Source: Lingula anatina (taxonomy: Eukaryota > Brachiopoda > Lingulata > Lingulida > Lingulidae). From it: DNA of 43,208 nt. The stretch is taken from positions 101,414 to 144,621 of the forward strand of contig NW_019775752.1 of NCBI RefSeq assembly GCF_001039355.2, given 5' to 3'. Below the pieces are notes generated by a model, which did not search any database, was not told where the DNA came from, and saw nothing but the letters and a program-made list of their open reading frames with translations. Shown one piece after another: positions 22,254 through 34,000 of the stretch (positions are counted from its first letter, which is position 1; each line of letters opens with the position of its first letter). A program made the position numbers and the translations under genes.

Positions 22254-24287
22254 TGGATCGATCTCATCTCTGGGAATGGGGTCTAAGACAGACTGATCAT
22301 TGGTGGATGAAGGATATTAAGGAGATAGATGGATTATATATATAAGTATCCTGTCCTTGCAGGACGTTGACTGTCAGGGACCTCCACAACTCCCTCTCTT
22401 CAGATGATCTCAGAATTGTTATGCTCAGCTGGTTACACTGGACACACCCAGCCTTAAACCTTAAAAAAGTCTTTCTGTCCTCTAAAAACACAAAATGTTA
22501 AATGATTCATTAACAATATAAATACTATAAATTAACGACAATAAGGCCGTGGTCTTCGTCTGCTTCTCTTTCTATTGGTTTTCCCCTGTAATGCAGTCGA
22601 TCTTAGCTCTGCCTTTTCACTAAGCCAACACACCGCACAGTTAATTCTGACATTAATTTTTATAACTTTGTTCTAACTCTGTCAGCCTAACTGGATATGG
22701 GGCATATCTAAACGCTGTTTTTATTTGAAAAGTTGCGATGAATAACAAAAAAATATGTTGAAAAATGACTCTGAACACATTTCTTCTCTTTAGAAAGACA
22801 AAGAGAGCTATGGCAGTTGAGAGAACAAGAGATAAACAGAGAAAAAAAAAAAAAAAACATATCATTTCCGACGTCCGCTATGTTTAAGAAACTCAAAAGG
22901 GTATATTTACAGATAGATGCCCATTGTGTTAGTAGACTTTTCTTGTTGTGCAAGTTGAATTGCTTTCCTCTCAAGAATATCTAACACATTCTCACGCTCT
23001 TTAAGGGTCAAATTATTACACTAAGTTTCATTTGACAAGTATGAATTCTTCATGGGGATAATAGAATAAGGTCTGTGGCATATTGTGAAAGAGATGCATG
23101 AAAGTTGTGTCATAATGCGCTGTGAAATTTTCACGATTATTAGTAGCTTTTTGGTGTTCCAGCCTGTACCATTTTAACAGCCCAAAAAGATTTTGATTGA
23201 ATATCATGTAAGGAATGATATAATTTTTCTTTACAAACCCAAATCGAACGTTCTGAAATTCAGATTATTTCAAGTTTACCCTTATAGTTCCAGTTGTTTG
23301 GCGAATTCATTATGATATATTGTGACACGTTTTAGACCCCACTAGCACGGCTAGATTATCATTATTCAGCAATATTTAATATTTTCAACTCGCTGATTTT
23401 ACTAGATGGGGACGGTTAGATTCCTGTAAGAAAATACACGATTTAAATAATGTCCACGAGGCATACCATGCATTTTTAATTAAAAATAATTAAAGAAACA
23501 GAATGACAATATAAAAGCAGAACAGCATGTTAGACATCCAATTTATTAAAACTGGATTGCAACTAAGCTACAAAGCAATCATTAACTTTCATTTCATTAT
23601 AAACAGTCCCGGAAGGTCTTCCTGTGAGCTATCCAAGCCTCTTTCTATAAATCATAAACCAAAATCATAAATTACAACATCCCTTCTCAGGTCGAATAGG
23701 CAGAGATCTTCACGAACATTTCTGCACTGCTTCAATATTCATATGGCACACGCTTTGTCGTTTGTTTAACAATTATCCAGAATTCATGGCTGAAGGCACT
23801 GTCATAAACATCACCAGCAGATCATACACAAACGTCCTGCATGCAATAGGGCAAGGTAAATGTGAAGTGAGAGTTGACACCAGACAAGCTTCTTCCTTTG
23901 TTGGGATGGGATTCAGAAGAGAATTGTGCCAAACTCGACTGACGGGATGACCTCTGTCAGTAGACAGTGGCTGGCCTCTTTGGGTTGCGTCCTATGACAT
24001 CTTACGGAGGTTTATACGCTAGTGCACTTCGGTATCTGCCAGTTTATTATCTAATTTTTAATGCAGAGCGACGATAGACGCGGTTTCCTGAACGGCATCT
24101 TATCCCTGAAGGGAAAGAGTAGATCATGCCATTAACGAAGTCTTGAATACTGGGCAGATTATCAATTTGACACCGCTACCGTCCTGTGTTTGGGAAAAAG
24201 GTGCCTGCCAGACAGGGGACTCTTACTTGTTTCCTCATCCGCATTGAATACTCTGCTGTGGTATAGGGAAACAGTAGGACGTATACC

Positions 24288-26618
24288 ATGCGCTCTTCAA
24301 CCGTCTTCTACTGGATGACTATTTGGGCTATCTGTATCGGTGGCAAACAAGGAGTATTGGCGAAAAAGACAGTACAAAGCACAATCAGGGCATGTAAAAG
24401 AAACGGCACATTCTGCGACCCGAGAGACTCGGGGAAATATTACGTCTGCCTAGAGGGACATACTAGGGCAACCGTCCTGACCTGTCCCCCGGGATTATAT
24501 TGTAAAAAAGGCACTTTCACTGGGACCATCATTTGCGATCACGGCGCAGTACATTATGAACCGGTGAGAAAGAAATCAGTGGTTGGAAGGAACGTCAAAA
24601 GACCTGTTGCGGAGGCTTTGGCGCCGGCAAGAACTTCCATAATTGATGGTAATTGCTTCTAGTTATTCTCAACGAAGTGCGATACGAAAATCGCCCAAAT
24701 GATTAAATATAAATAATTACATTTTTTATCTGTCGCTATCACAATTAGATAAACCAAGACTGTTATATATAAGAACAAACGGGTAACTAATTCCTTTTTT
24801 TAATATCAAGGATATATTTAAGTAGTACTTAATGTAATCGCCAGACCTGTTGGACATCCGGCGAAACTACAAAATGCTGTATGCCTCACAGTGAAAGAAG
24901 TAGTAATGCGACTATAGCGATTATACATACATTTCATATTGTCTGGTACTTAAATTTGGATCACAGTATTATTCGTCATTATGTTTCTAGTTTTTTGTTT
25001 TCAGATGTACTCAAAGCCCTCCATTCCCTGGCCAAATCTTCCTACTCTTATGTCGCCACGATGGTCCATAATCATATGTCCCATCCCAAAACCAGCAAAC
25101 CAGATTCAAACTACGGACCCAAGCCGTCAAAGAAGTACAAAGTAGATGTCATATGTACGTATGTTAATGCTTGAAACTCTTCAGTCTATTTTGTTTTTAT
25201 TAGCAATAGGCTAACGTTTTTTAAGAACCTTCCACAATTTTTTTATTATTTTTATCTTTGACTTCTCCATTGTTGTTTGAATATAAGTAGGTCTATACAT
25301 GAAATACCTATACTCTGGGATGGGTACCAGAATTTCGTGTAATAAATAGTTTTGTGTTAATTTTGTAGATAGAAAACTGGATTAATCAAATTTTAACTTA
25401 CTTTCTGATGAATATTTTGATGAATTATCTAGGTTGCAAAGTAAACGGCGCCCTAGGCCGCACATCAACTATCTGCAATGCTCAGAGATTTGGCAACGCA
25501 AATGTTACCATGAAAGAACTAGGGTTTTACTTGCTAAACAAAATCTGTATATTATCAGTCGAAAGTATACCGGTTTGACTAGTTCGTTAAGCTTTATTTC
25601 ATCTTTAAAATACCAATGCGTTTTTTTTTACATTTTAGCGTACCCTGATGTGAAATCCAAATGTAACGCTGACAAATGCAAACTTCCATCCTGCCTGTGT
25701 CCCTCTACAGCAGTTCCCAACAAACTCCAAGCCAAGGAGTTGCCGCAGATCGTCTACTTCACTTTCGATGATGGCGTGAACACAATAAACCACGCTTTTT
25801 ACGAACGTCTTTTCCCAGAAAATCGCAGGAACCCCAATGGTTGCCCCATTAAGGCAACTTTCTTCGTGTCTCACGATACGACAGATTATGACCTTGTCAA
25901 CTCCATGTACTTGCGTGGCCACGAAATAGCAAGCCACAGTGTAACGCATCGTACCCCAACGACCTGGTGGAAAGATGCATCTTACGAGGACTTGAAAGAA
26001 GAGATTTCAGGGCAAAGAGACAACATCCATACTGAAGCTCACATACCCATAAGTGCAGTACGAGGAGTCCGAGTGCCGTTTTTACAACAAGCCGGAGATA
26101 TATTCTTCAGAATGATGAAAGATCAGAACTTTCTATTCGACTCTTCACTCGTTCCCTCTCGTCCTCACAGCCCCAACGACCACTATCTCCCCACCTGGCC
26201 TTTCACCATGGATTCCCCGATTTCTTCGACCCTTTTTACCTGCACTGAAGGTATGAACTGCCCCACGGGTAACTTCTCCGGTGTCTGGGAACTCCCCATG
26301 AATAGGATGTTCGGGCCGCATGGGTTTCCATGCGCTATGGTGGACGGGTGCCCCTCCCCTAATAACGTTGAGGAGTCTTACGATTACCTCATGTCCAACT
26401 TTAAGAGGCATTATAACGGAAACAGGGCTCCGATGGGGTTAAACATGCACGCTGCCTGGTTCGTCAACAGGCCTCACAATCTGGATGCCATGGATAAATT
26501 CATCGGAGATTTAGTTAAAAAAGACGACGTCTGGATTCTTACAGCTTCTGAACTTATTAAATGGGTGAAAAACATAACCCCTCAATCCCAAATGAGGTCT
26601 TTTAATTTCAATTGTTAG
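24288..26618 (+). CDS. Gene C: secreted chitin deacetylase with CBM14-like domain, three exons
   Basis: Exons 24288-24648, 25005-25154 and 25639-26618 join in phase (both introns phase 1, GT-AG) to give 496 residues ending in TAG. Residues 1 to about 25 are a signal peptide. A chitin-binding-like domain spans about 36-83 with six cysteines (36, 43, 54, 66, 72, 83) and the CBM14-like words FCDP, KYYVC and CPPGLYC. A basic His/Lys/Pro linker in exon 2 is followed by a Cys cluster CNADKCKLPSCLC (about 179-191), which in known animal chitin deacetylases sits just before the catalytic domain. CE4 motifs: TFDD (212-215), HSVTH, RVPF, VWELP and NMHAAWF. The enzyme should bind chitin and deacetylate it extracellularly. 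The frame is also open upstream of exon 3, but the acceptor tttttttacattttag and the phase match set the exon start at 25639. Confidence 0.87.
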
Positions 26619-26876
26619 CATATGGAGTTGAATGCAAAAATATTATAAGCAAGCCTCGTGTTAAACGCGTTAAGATAAACCGTTGTTTTAATGTATATAC
26701 ATTTATTGACCAAGATAAACTCCTTTGAACATAAAATATATGACATTCTAATACAGCATATTACTCCTTCACCGTCTTACATCAAACCGGCAATTAGCAA
26801 TTCAGATACACTTGCTCCAGGTAAACTGAGAGCAGAGAAGGCAGGTAGTATACATGCTTGTAGTAGACTTATCTAA

Positions 26877-26882
26877 AATAAA
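26877..26882 (+). terminator. Candidate polyadenylation signal of gene C
   Basis: An AATAAA hexamer lies about 260 bp after the stop codon. Another occurs near 26967. Confidence 0.45.
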
Positions 26883-27522
26883 ATTATACTGGTTAGGTTC
26901 ATGGTAAAATATTAGGGTCTTTGGGATAATCAGATAAGATTTAATGAAAACACTGTACATAGGATAATAAACATCTTCACTTCCCTAATCGATTGTGCTT
27001 CTTTTTGAATGAATATACTAAAAATGTTTCCACGTTATCCATCTTCTACAATCATCCTTTTAACATAAAAGGATATACATGCAAAAAGGGACAAAAATGC
27101 TTATCTCCCATTTTATGAAAACATGAAGTGAACCACAAAAAGAGATAAAAGGATTAATTAAATTACATTTAGTAAGTGTTTTTTTCCAAATATCTATTAA
27201 AATCCACATTCATTAATGTCTGTTGGTATTCACAGCTACAATGCCATAAAAGTGAGCCCTGAGTTTAAGTCTCATGATAGGTTTTTCTTTTTTTTATACT
27301 CCAAAAGTTCTCTTGTATCTTCATAAGAGCAAAATAAACTGATGTAAGGCAGAAAATCCAGGGTAGTATAACACACGTGAGTCTGATTTCCTTTGCACTT
27401 TAACATCTCTTATTGGCTCAATACCAAGACACAAAGGTGTGGTGAGGATGAGGTCTACTTAAAATGCATGAGCAGGACAGTTAATGACATCAATGTAGTA
27501 ATGTATACATAACAGTGTCTGA
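26883..27522. other. Spacer between convergent genes C and D
   Basis: Genes C (plus) and D (minus) converge here, so this stretch should hold both 3' ends. No exon or structured repeat was noticed. Confidence 0.5.
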
Positions 27523-29369
27523 TTAAAGGTTCTCCACTTTTTGTGCAAATATGGCTAACTGCTTCTGAACCTCTTGGACCAGTTCTTTTTCTGATGCTTT
27601 TGGATGCTTCTTTACGTAATCTGCTATGGCCATTATTGTCTGGTTCTGCAAAAACAGATAAAGATATTTTATTATTTATTTTGCATTTTTATTATTCTTG
27701 TTTTTGGGGGGTAAATAACATGAAAACTGCTTTTGTTTAAGCTGTACATGTTGGTTGGTACAAAGTTTCAAGTCTGCGTATAGATCTTTAAACCAATATT
27801 TTCTTATTGTTGCAAACAAGTCTTGGGCCCCATTCAGAATAGGGGACTAACTAGTCCGATGGTCAATTATGGCGACCCACTATGAAGCTTGCCGCCTAAT
27901 CTGCTAATAGACACTGAATAGATACCCCGTGGGGAAGTATTAAAGTGGGTTAGCCATATTTAACCCTCAGACTAGTTAGTCCTTATTCTGGATGGGGGCC
28001 TTGGTCATAATAACTATTAAGTTAACATGACCATGGAAAAAACTGACGGAAACATAATGTGCCATTTGTCCTGAAGTAACAGGACATATGTTGCGTAACT
28101 TGGCAGACTTTGACACTTCTTGGTCCAGCTATTTGTCTAGACACAGAAACATCACAATGCTGGAACTGATTCATAATATGCTCATGATATACTCATTGCA
28201 CAGAGGTTAGCTGTGTCCATAGCTGACCCTACAGGCCACATGACCAGGGGGCAGGCAAGACAAGCATGGACTAAATTACCCTACTGAACCTTACTATAAA
28301 ACACATCTGATAAGGTCATTCTTCTCGGTTGTAGTACATACTATAGCCATAAATTATTTCAGATCTTTCACTTTGTCTGATTAAAAAACATTACCACAAC
28401 CTTGTATTACTAGATATACTTGTCCACTTGACATCTATGTATAAAACTAACCCTGTAGGCATCTAACTCTCTGGCCCCGCTGACTCTCTGGTACAGCTCA
28501 TATCCTATCCTGCCTGCAGTAATGGCCTCATACAGTTTACTGTTACCCGAGGGGTTCTTTTGCAAGTGGCTTAAAAATGCTATCTGAAAAATGAAAAAGG
28601 ACATAACCTTTCAAGAACAAAGTATCCGATCATATTTATGAAAATTAAAATATTGTTAATCTGAATGAATCCCAATTGTAATTTCAAGGAGCTCACTGCC
28701 ATGGGACCTAGCATGGAAAACTTTCATTTAGTTGTTTATGTATGTAGTTACATGTGCTACACAAAAATGTAATAAAAATATGAAATAAAAGTGCTATCAA
28801 ATTATTTTTCTTTCTGTGTTGGGACCTTCAGTGTAGATTCATTCTGCTACGGCAACACTTATTAAAACATTTTAGATGCATTACATTTGAAGTTTTGGGA
28901 TTTAATACTCTGAGTTTCAATCAAACAAAATTAAATTTCTACCAAGATTGAGCATAAAGAACGTGGCTAGGAAAAAAATATGTCTACATCGTACTGGGCA
29001 CAAAAGAACATTGTTGTTTAGCAGAGTAACACCGTTATCATCTACATTCATATAAATATTCTGAGAATATAGATTCTTCAAGTTTTATTTAAAGTGAAAT
29101 AATATACATTTCGTCAAAATATATGATGAACGAAACCTAAAAATTTATTTTATTTCCTGAAAACGCAGGAGTGACAGGTTGCGCAATATTGATGTTTCCA
29201 TGACTGACAACCTTGCATGAGAACTTATGGGCCTGATATTTAGTCACAGAATAGATCAAACACCAGAGTTTCAACAGATGTAGTTAATGTTTCTAAAACA
29301 ACAACATACCTGCTGAATAAGATCTCCATTCTCTAGTCTCCATTCGGAGTCGTTTAACAAACCAGCCAT
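27523..29369 (-). CDS. Gene D: unrecognised 104-residue protein, three exons
   Basis: Exons 29369-29310, 28583-28452 and 27645-27523 each have consensus GT-AG sites (CAG|gtatgt, CAGG|gttagt; acceptors ttttcag and tttttgcag). All are in phase 0, giving exactly 20+44+40 codons plus TAA. The protein begins MAGLLNDSEW, has no signal peptide or membrane segment, and is predicted largely helical and charged. The C-terminal third (KKHPKASEKELVQEVQKQL) looks amphipathic or coiled-coil-like. I do not recognise the family and assign no function. Small size, soluble character and clean exon structure suggest a conserved intracellular protein. It lies about 1.7 kb downstream of gene E on the same strand. 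Confidence 0.72.
27823..28004. mobile_element. MITE with about 58-bp terminal inverted repeats
   Basis: The left end TTGGGCCCCATTCAGAATAG and the reverse complement of the right end, CAAGGCCCCCATCCAGAATA, stay matched through GGACTAACTAGTC and TATGG to CCCAC. The two arms cover roughly two thirds of the 182-bp element. It lies in intron 2 of gene D and has no coding capacity. Confidence 0.85.
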
Positions 29370-31086
29370 TTTTGTTTACAGGTGGCAGTAAGGTTTACCC
29401 AATCGATAGTATCAAGAAAAGCAAGATCCAAGGTTTTTAAAATTATTTACGAGTAATTTTGTTTAAACATGATGATTTTGTAATGAATGATTGCAAAATG
29501 TTATATTATGGAGTAATTTAGTAATTTGTTGACTAATACCAAGAAATTTAATTATCAAATTACGATTGGAAGAACTAACTGGCAGGTAGAGTCACCTAGC
29601 GGTCAGGGTAGATCTAACCACAGACAAATCTATGATCGATATGAGTAGCACGGGCTAGGGCGGTTTTTGCGGAATCAAAGTCACGTACATTGTTCCACTC
29701 CATTAAAGCCAGCAATATGACTTGGAAACTTAATTTCAAAAGGGGAAAATGCATGTGTTGTCTTTCCTAATTAGTCAATAAATCCTCTTACTGTACCAGT
29801 AATAGTGGCAAAGAGTGAACGAATTCGCACATTTAGTTTGTAAAATTAAGACACCTGTGACCAACGAAATTGATATAGAAAATATTTTCAACTAACATGG
29901 TTACCTTATTTTTAACAATATCAGACAAGATTTCTTTGAAAATGCATGCTTTTTATTGTCATGTATTGTACATGCCCATATATACCGACGCTTAAAGGCA
30001 GTTGCACACTACTGCATGGATTTCTCCCTGCAAGATTTCTTTTGAAGTTCTTATGAATCTTTTACCCACTATTATTTTTTTGAACTTGTAAAAATCAGCA
30101 TTGGACTTTTTTACCATCTTGTTAAATAAATTTCAATGAGATGTTGGAAGTTAACAATTAGTTTAAAATGACATATATTTAATTTTTATTTTACATAATG
30201 TGACACTGCAAAGTGCTATTACAATATCATCTTCAGGCACATACTACAATAAGTGAAACCATATCTTTTTGTTTTTACAAATGTCAAACAAACTAAACTA
30301 AAACCTACGCATAAGTATAAAATTATTAATGTGTATTATCATACTGAATATCTATACAGGAAGACATTAAAAAGCACCAGCATTATGATGTTTAAATCAA
30401 TTAAAATATTTTCACAGCAACCAGTTTATGATAAGGATAACATTGTAAAATTCATAGAAAATCTTCCCCTTAAATGGCATTAAAAGATCTGAAAAGGGTG
30501 TTCTTAGCCTGGAAGCAATAATTTTGAGCAAGCACTTGCAAATAGTTAAGGCATTGCATTGGCCATTAATAACCAAGGCTCCTAATCAACTAAACAGACA
30601 AATGTCATAAAAAATAGATATTAGTCAACAAACTCACGATGATTACATGTAGCAATGTCATTTCATCATTATCATATGCAGACAACATACAGAATCCTTA
30701 TGACTGAAGTTTGACAATATTTGTTACAGTTTACAAAGAGATTTAAAATGTTCCATTAATAAATGAAATAAAACTTATTCTACCTCCTGCAATGTCATAT
30801 TGTGAGTATTCTTTATATAAAAGAAGTAAAAGTTGAACATCAATTGCCTCTGAAATATCTAACCATCTAATTTTTGGGTGAATAACTAAAATATTTAGTT
30901 CCATAAAATTCATATTTTTAGCTGCCAGTCATTCTTATGTTTCTATATAATTATGCATTGCAAAGTGATTTCAAACATTTTATTGTCTGCCTAAAATCAA
31001 TTATAAACACATTGCACTTGAGAAAATCACAAGGACAATTAAAATTAAAGCAGTCTCTTTCTTATACCATCAATGCAACATTTCCT
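29370..31086. other. Spacer between genes D and E
   Basis: AT-rich sequence that should hold the gene D promoter and the gene E 3' UTR, both on the minus strand. No additional gene seen. Confidence 0.5.
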
Positions 31087-34000
31087 TCATATGGTTCTTT
31101 TAATTTTCATGGTAACAAGGGCTGTTTCTTCTAAGAAGGATCGTAGAGCTGCAATACTTGTGGGCTGTCTGGTGACGATTTCATCCATTGGTGCACTATG
31201 TGTGCTCTTGACATCCATCTAAAAAGATAAATATTTAAATAATTACAGTAAATATAAGACCATTTTAAGAAATGTGCAATGTTACTCTACCAGCCAAAGG
31301 TCACTAAGGGACATTCTTTGTCTTTATTTGACTCTTCACCAAAATATATTCCTTGTTTTTATTTTCATACTATCTACTATTTACATTCTAAGAAATCTGA
31401 ATAAAAACCTTGCATTGGATATGATGAACTGAGGCAACTAGTCACAAAACTGTTGTTTATGTGGTTGTAGCTTTTTGAGCAATATAAAAAACACCAGTTT
31501 GTAGTTGTATCTGATTCTACCACTTGATTTTAAGAATCACGTAATTTTAGAGACATAATTTACTTAAATATTCACTAGATTACTGTGACTCAAAGGCAGA
31601 GGCAGTACTGATAACTTAAAATGCTACCAACTTCTTAGGAGGTTTTTAAGACTGTCACTTACTTGGACCATGTAGGTAACCATAGAATGTTCCTTTCCAT
31701 TTTGCTTTGCCACAGGCTCAACTATCCAACCACTAGCAAGAAACTGAAATAATTCAACAATGTATATTCTAGTGCTGAAGGATAAATCTGATATCTCAAA
31801 GTGAATGATTTGATTCATCTAGTTTTAATATAATAAGATAATGAGAAAAGCAGATCTAATACGGGATCTTATGTTGAAGTGGAGAGCACAGCGTTTCAGC
31901 CCTATCACAAAACTTTGTTCAACTACCACATATGTTGGACCAGACCCTGGGAAACATCCTGCACAGACTGTCACCACGTGACACTGGTGACAACTCCATA
32001 TCAGTTCACCTGAAGAAGGCCTTTTGATAAGGTTGAAACACTGTGATCTCCATTTCACTGTAAGATCCAGTATTAAATTGAATTTTCTCATTAGCTATAG
32101 CTCTGATACATCTGATATCTATCTTTTATTTATGTTTTTTCTTGGATGACATGTAATCTTGCTCATAATAATAAACACAGAATTTTAGGATAAATGAGCA
32201 CATTTGTGGAAATTCACGTACATGTACAAGAAAATACCAATAAATCATTTTGTAAAATCTTTATGAAATATATTCATCTTGCATCAAGGCCTTAACAACA
32301 CCAGCATAAGCCAATAACACCAGCAATAAGTCAATAACACCAGCAATAAGTCAACAGTCCCATTTAAACAAAGCTCTCCATGTACGATATAAAGGCCATA
32401 AGCATGCCACTAATATAAGCATATCATAAGTCACTTATGTTTCCAGTCAATCAACTGACCACAGGCAGCATATATGGTGTTCTGCCTATTGGTACACAGA
32501 AATGGGGATTGTCCAAGTCTTGCAAGTTTTTGCATTCGAGCGAGATTTTGCAAGATTTACAGGGCAGTTTCATTTTAGTTTATCTTGGAGGAGGATTTAT
32601 ACTGGAGTAGGCCATGTGCCATGAGATCTGTGGTGAGTTAATGGTTATCAGATGAGCAAATGAGATTAGCCAAATTAGGTTGATCAAGCCTGACTGGAAA
32701 CATGACTCATTAAACATACCAAGTACTCCATAACCTTATTGGCCATGTTCAATGCAAAAACATGGTAAAAATACCCCTTCTGATAAAGCTGGAAAAAAAA
32801 CTTACTGTCCCCCTGCAGTTTTCATCCTGAGGTTTGCAGCCAGGCCAATTGACGGACAACATGGACAGAATGTACTTATCCTGCTCCTTTCTCTCACCAT
32901 GAATTAGACAGAAATCACGATATTCTGTGCTGAACATCCAGCTAATTTCATGCTGCAGTCGTACTGTAAATGAAATACAAAATGTACAGACAAGAAATTC
33001 TTTCCAGCAGACAACTACATCATTTTCAGAAGTTAACAATTCTCCAAAGAAAAGGATACATTGTATAACTATACATATGTGATATGTAGCTTTTGAAAGT
33101 CAAGTAACCTCTATAGAGTTTATGCTAAATTATTCTGAGCTCTAATCAAACATTATCAAACATACAAACCAGAGTTTTTTTTTTTTTTTTTATGAACTAT
33201 CTGAATGATAACTTACTGTAATAAGAATGTTTTATCTATACAGATGTTGGACAAGTAGACCCTTTAAAAGTTATCATTAACTTTGATGAAACATGTAATA
33301 CTGCAATCACTATTTAACCCATATTTGATGAAGCATTTTAAAAATATTTATAATTACAAGTGGTCATCCTGTATACACTTACTTATTTTCAAACCATCCT
33401 CAAAATCATGAATTATGTCTAGTTTCTGCAAGCAAGTAAGAAATTACAAAAAATAAAAATGCACCCAGAATAAAGTTTCAGTATAGACATTTCCAGACAC
33501 AGAAAAAAGAATGAAAAATACTTTGAGAAAACACAGGATAACACTACAATGAATACATCTGTTTCAACATGGCTAGATCAAACACTAAATGGTCTAATCA
33601 ATATTATGATGCAAAAGTAGCATACAAGGACTTGAACATAGAAGGAACTTTACCATAAAAGGTCTAAGAACAAAACTGGGAGTATAGTAAACTGGGAACC
33701 TATAGTAGTGACTACACATGCACTTATTGATGGATTTTAAGCTTTGTAAAATGGCTCCTCCTTACCTTGAGAAGCTCATCATATGTGAACCTTGTCCTGG
33801 GATTCTTTACTGCATCCCACACGATAGCTGCTGGAAGTTTAATCAATCCTTTACCCAGGTAGCTAGAATAGATGAAAAAATTTTTAAAACATACGTTAGG
33901 AAGTAGAATAAAAAGAACTTGTACTTCATTTATCAATTTCTGTTGTGAACCTTTAGGCATAACTTAATAATTTAAAAGGGAAATACCATACCACTGCACA

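Larger units (their letters stand above)
18523..24287. other. Divergent spacer between genes B and C, no gene seen
   Basis: Genes B (minus) and C (plus) point away from each other, so both promoters must lie in this 5.8-kb stretch. I see no exon with protein-like content. It holds two CA/GA microsatellites (20885-20952, 21149-21188) and an inverted-repeat element (22087-22253). Confidence 0.6.

Noticed and set aside
23762-23950. 62-codon plus-strand ORF upstream of gene C
   Set aside because: No signal peptide, motif or splice junction into gene C, which has its own start with a signal peptide at 24288.
25434-25560. Extra Cys-containing exon of gene C just after an 'atctag' acceptor-like site
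   Set aside because: The frame is open, but no good donor follows and the exons on either side already join in phase without it.
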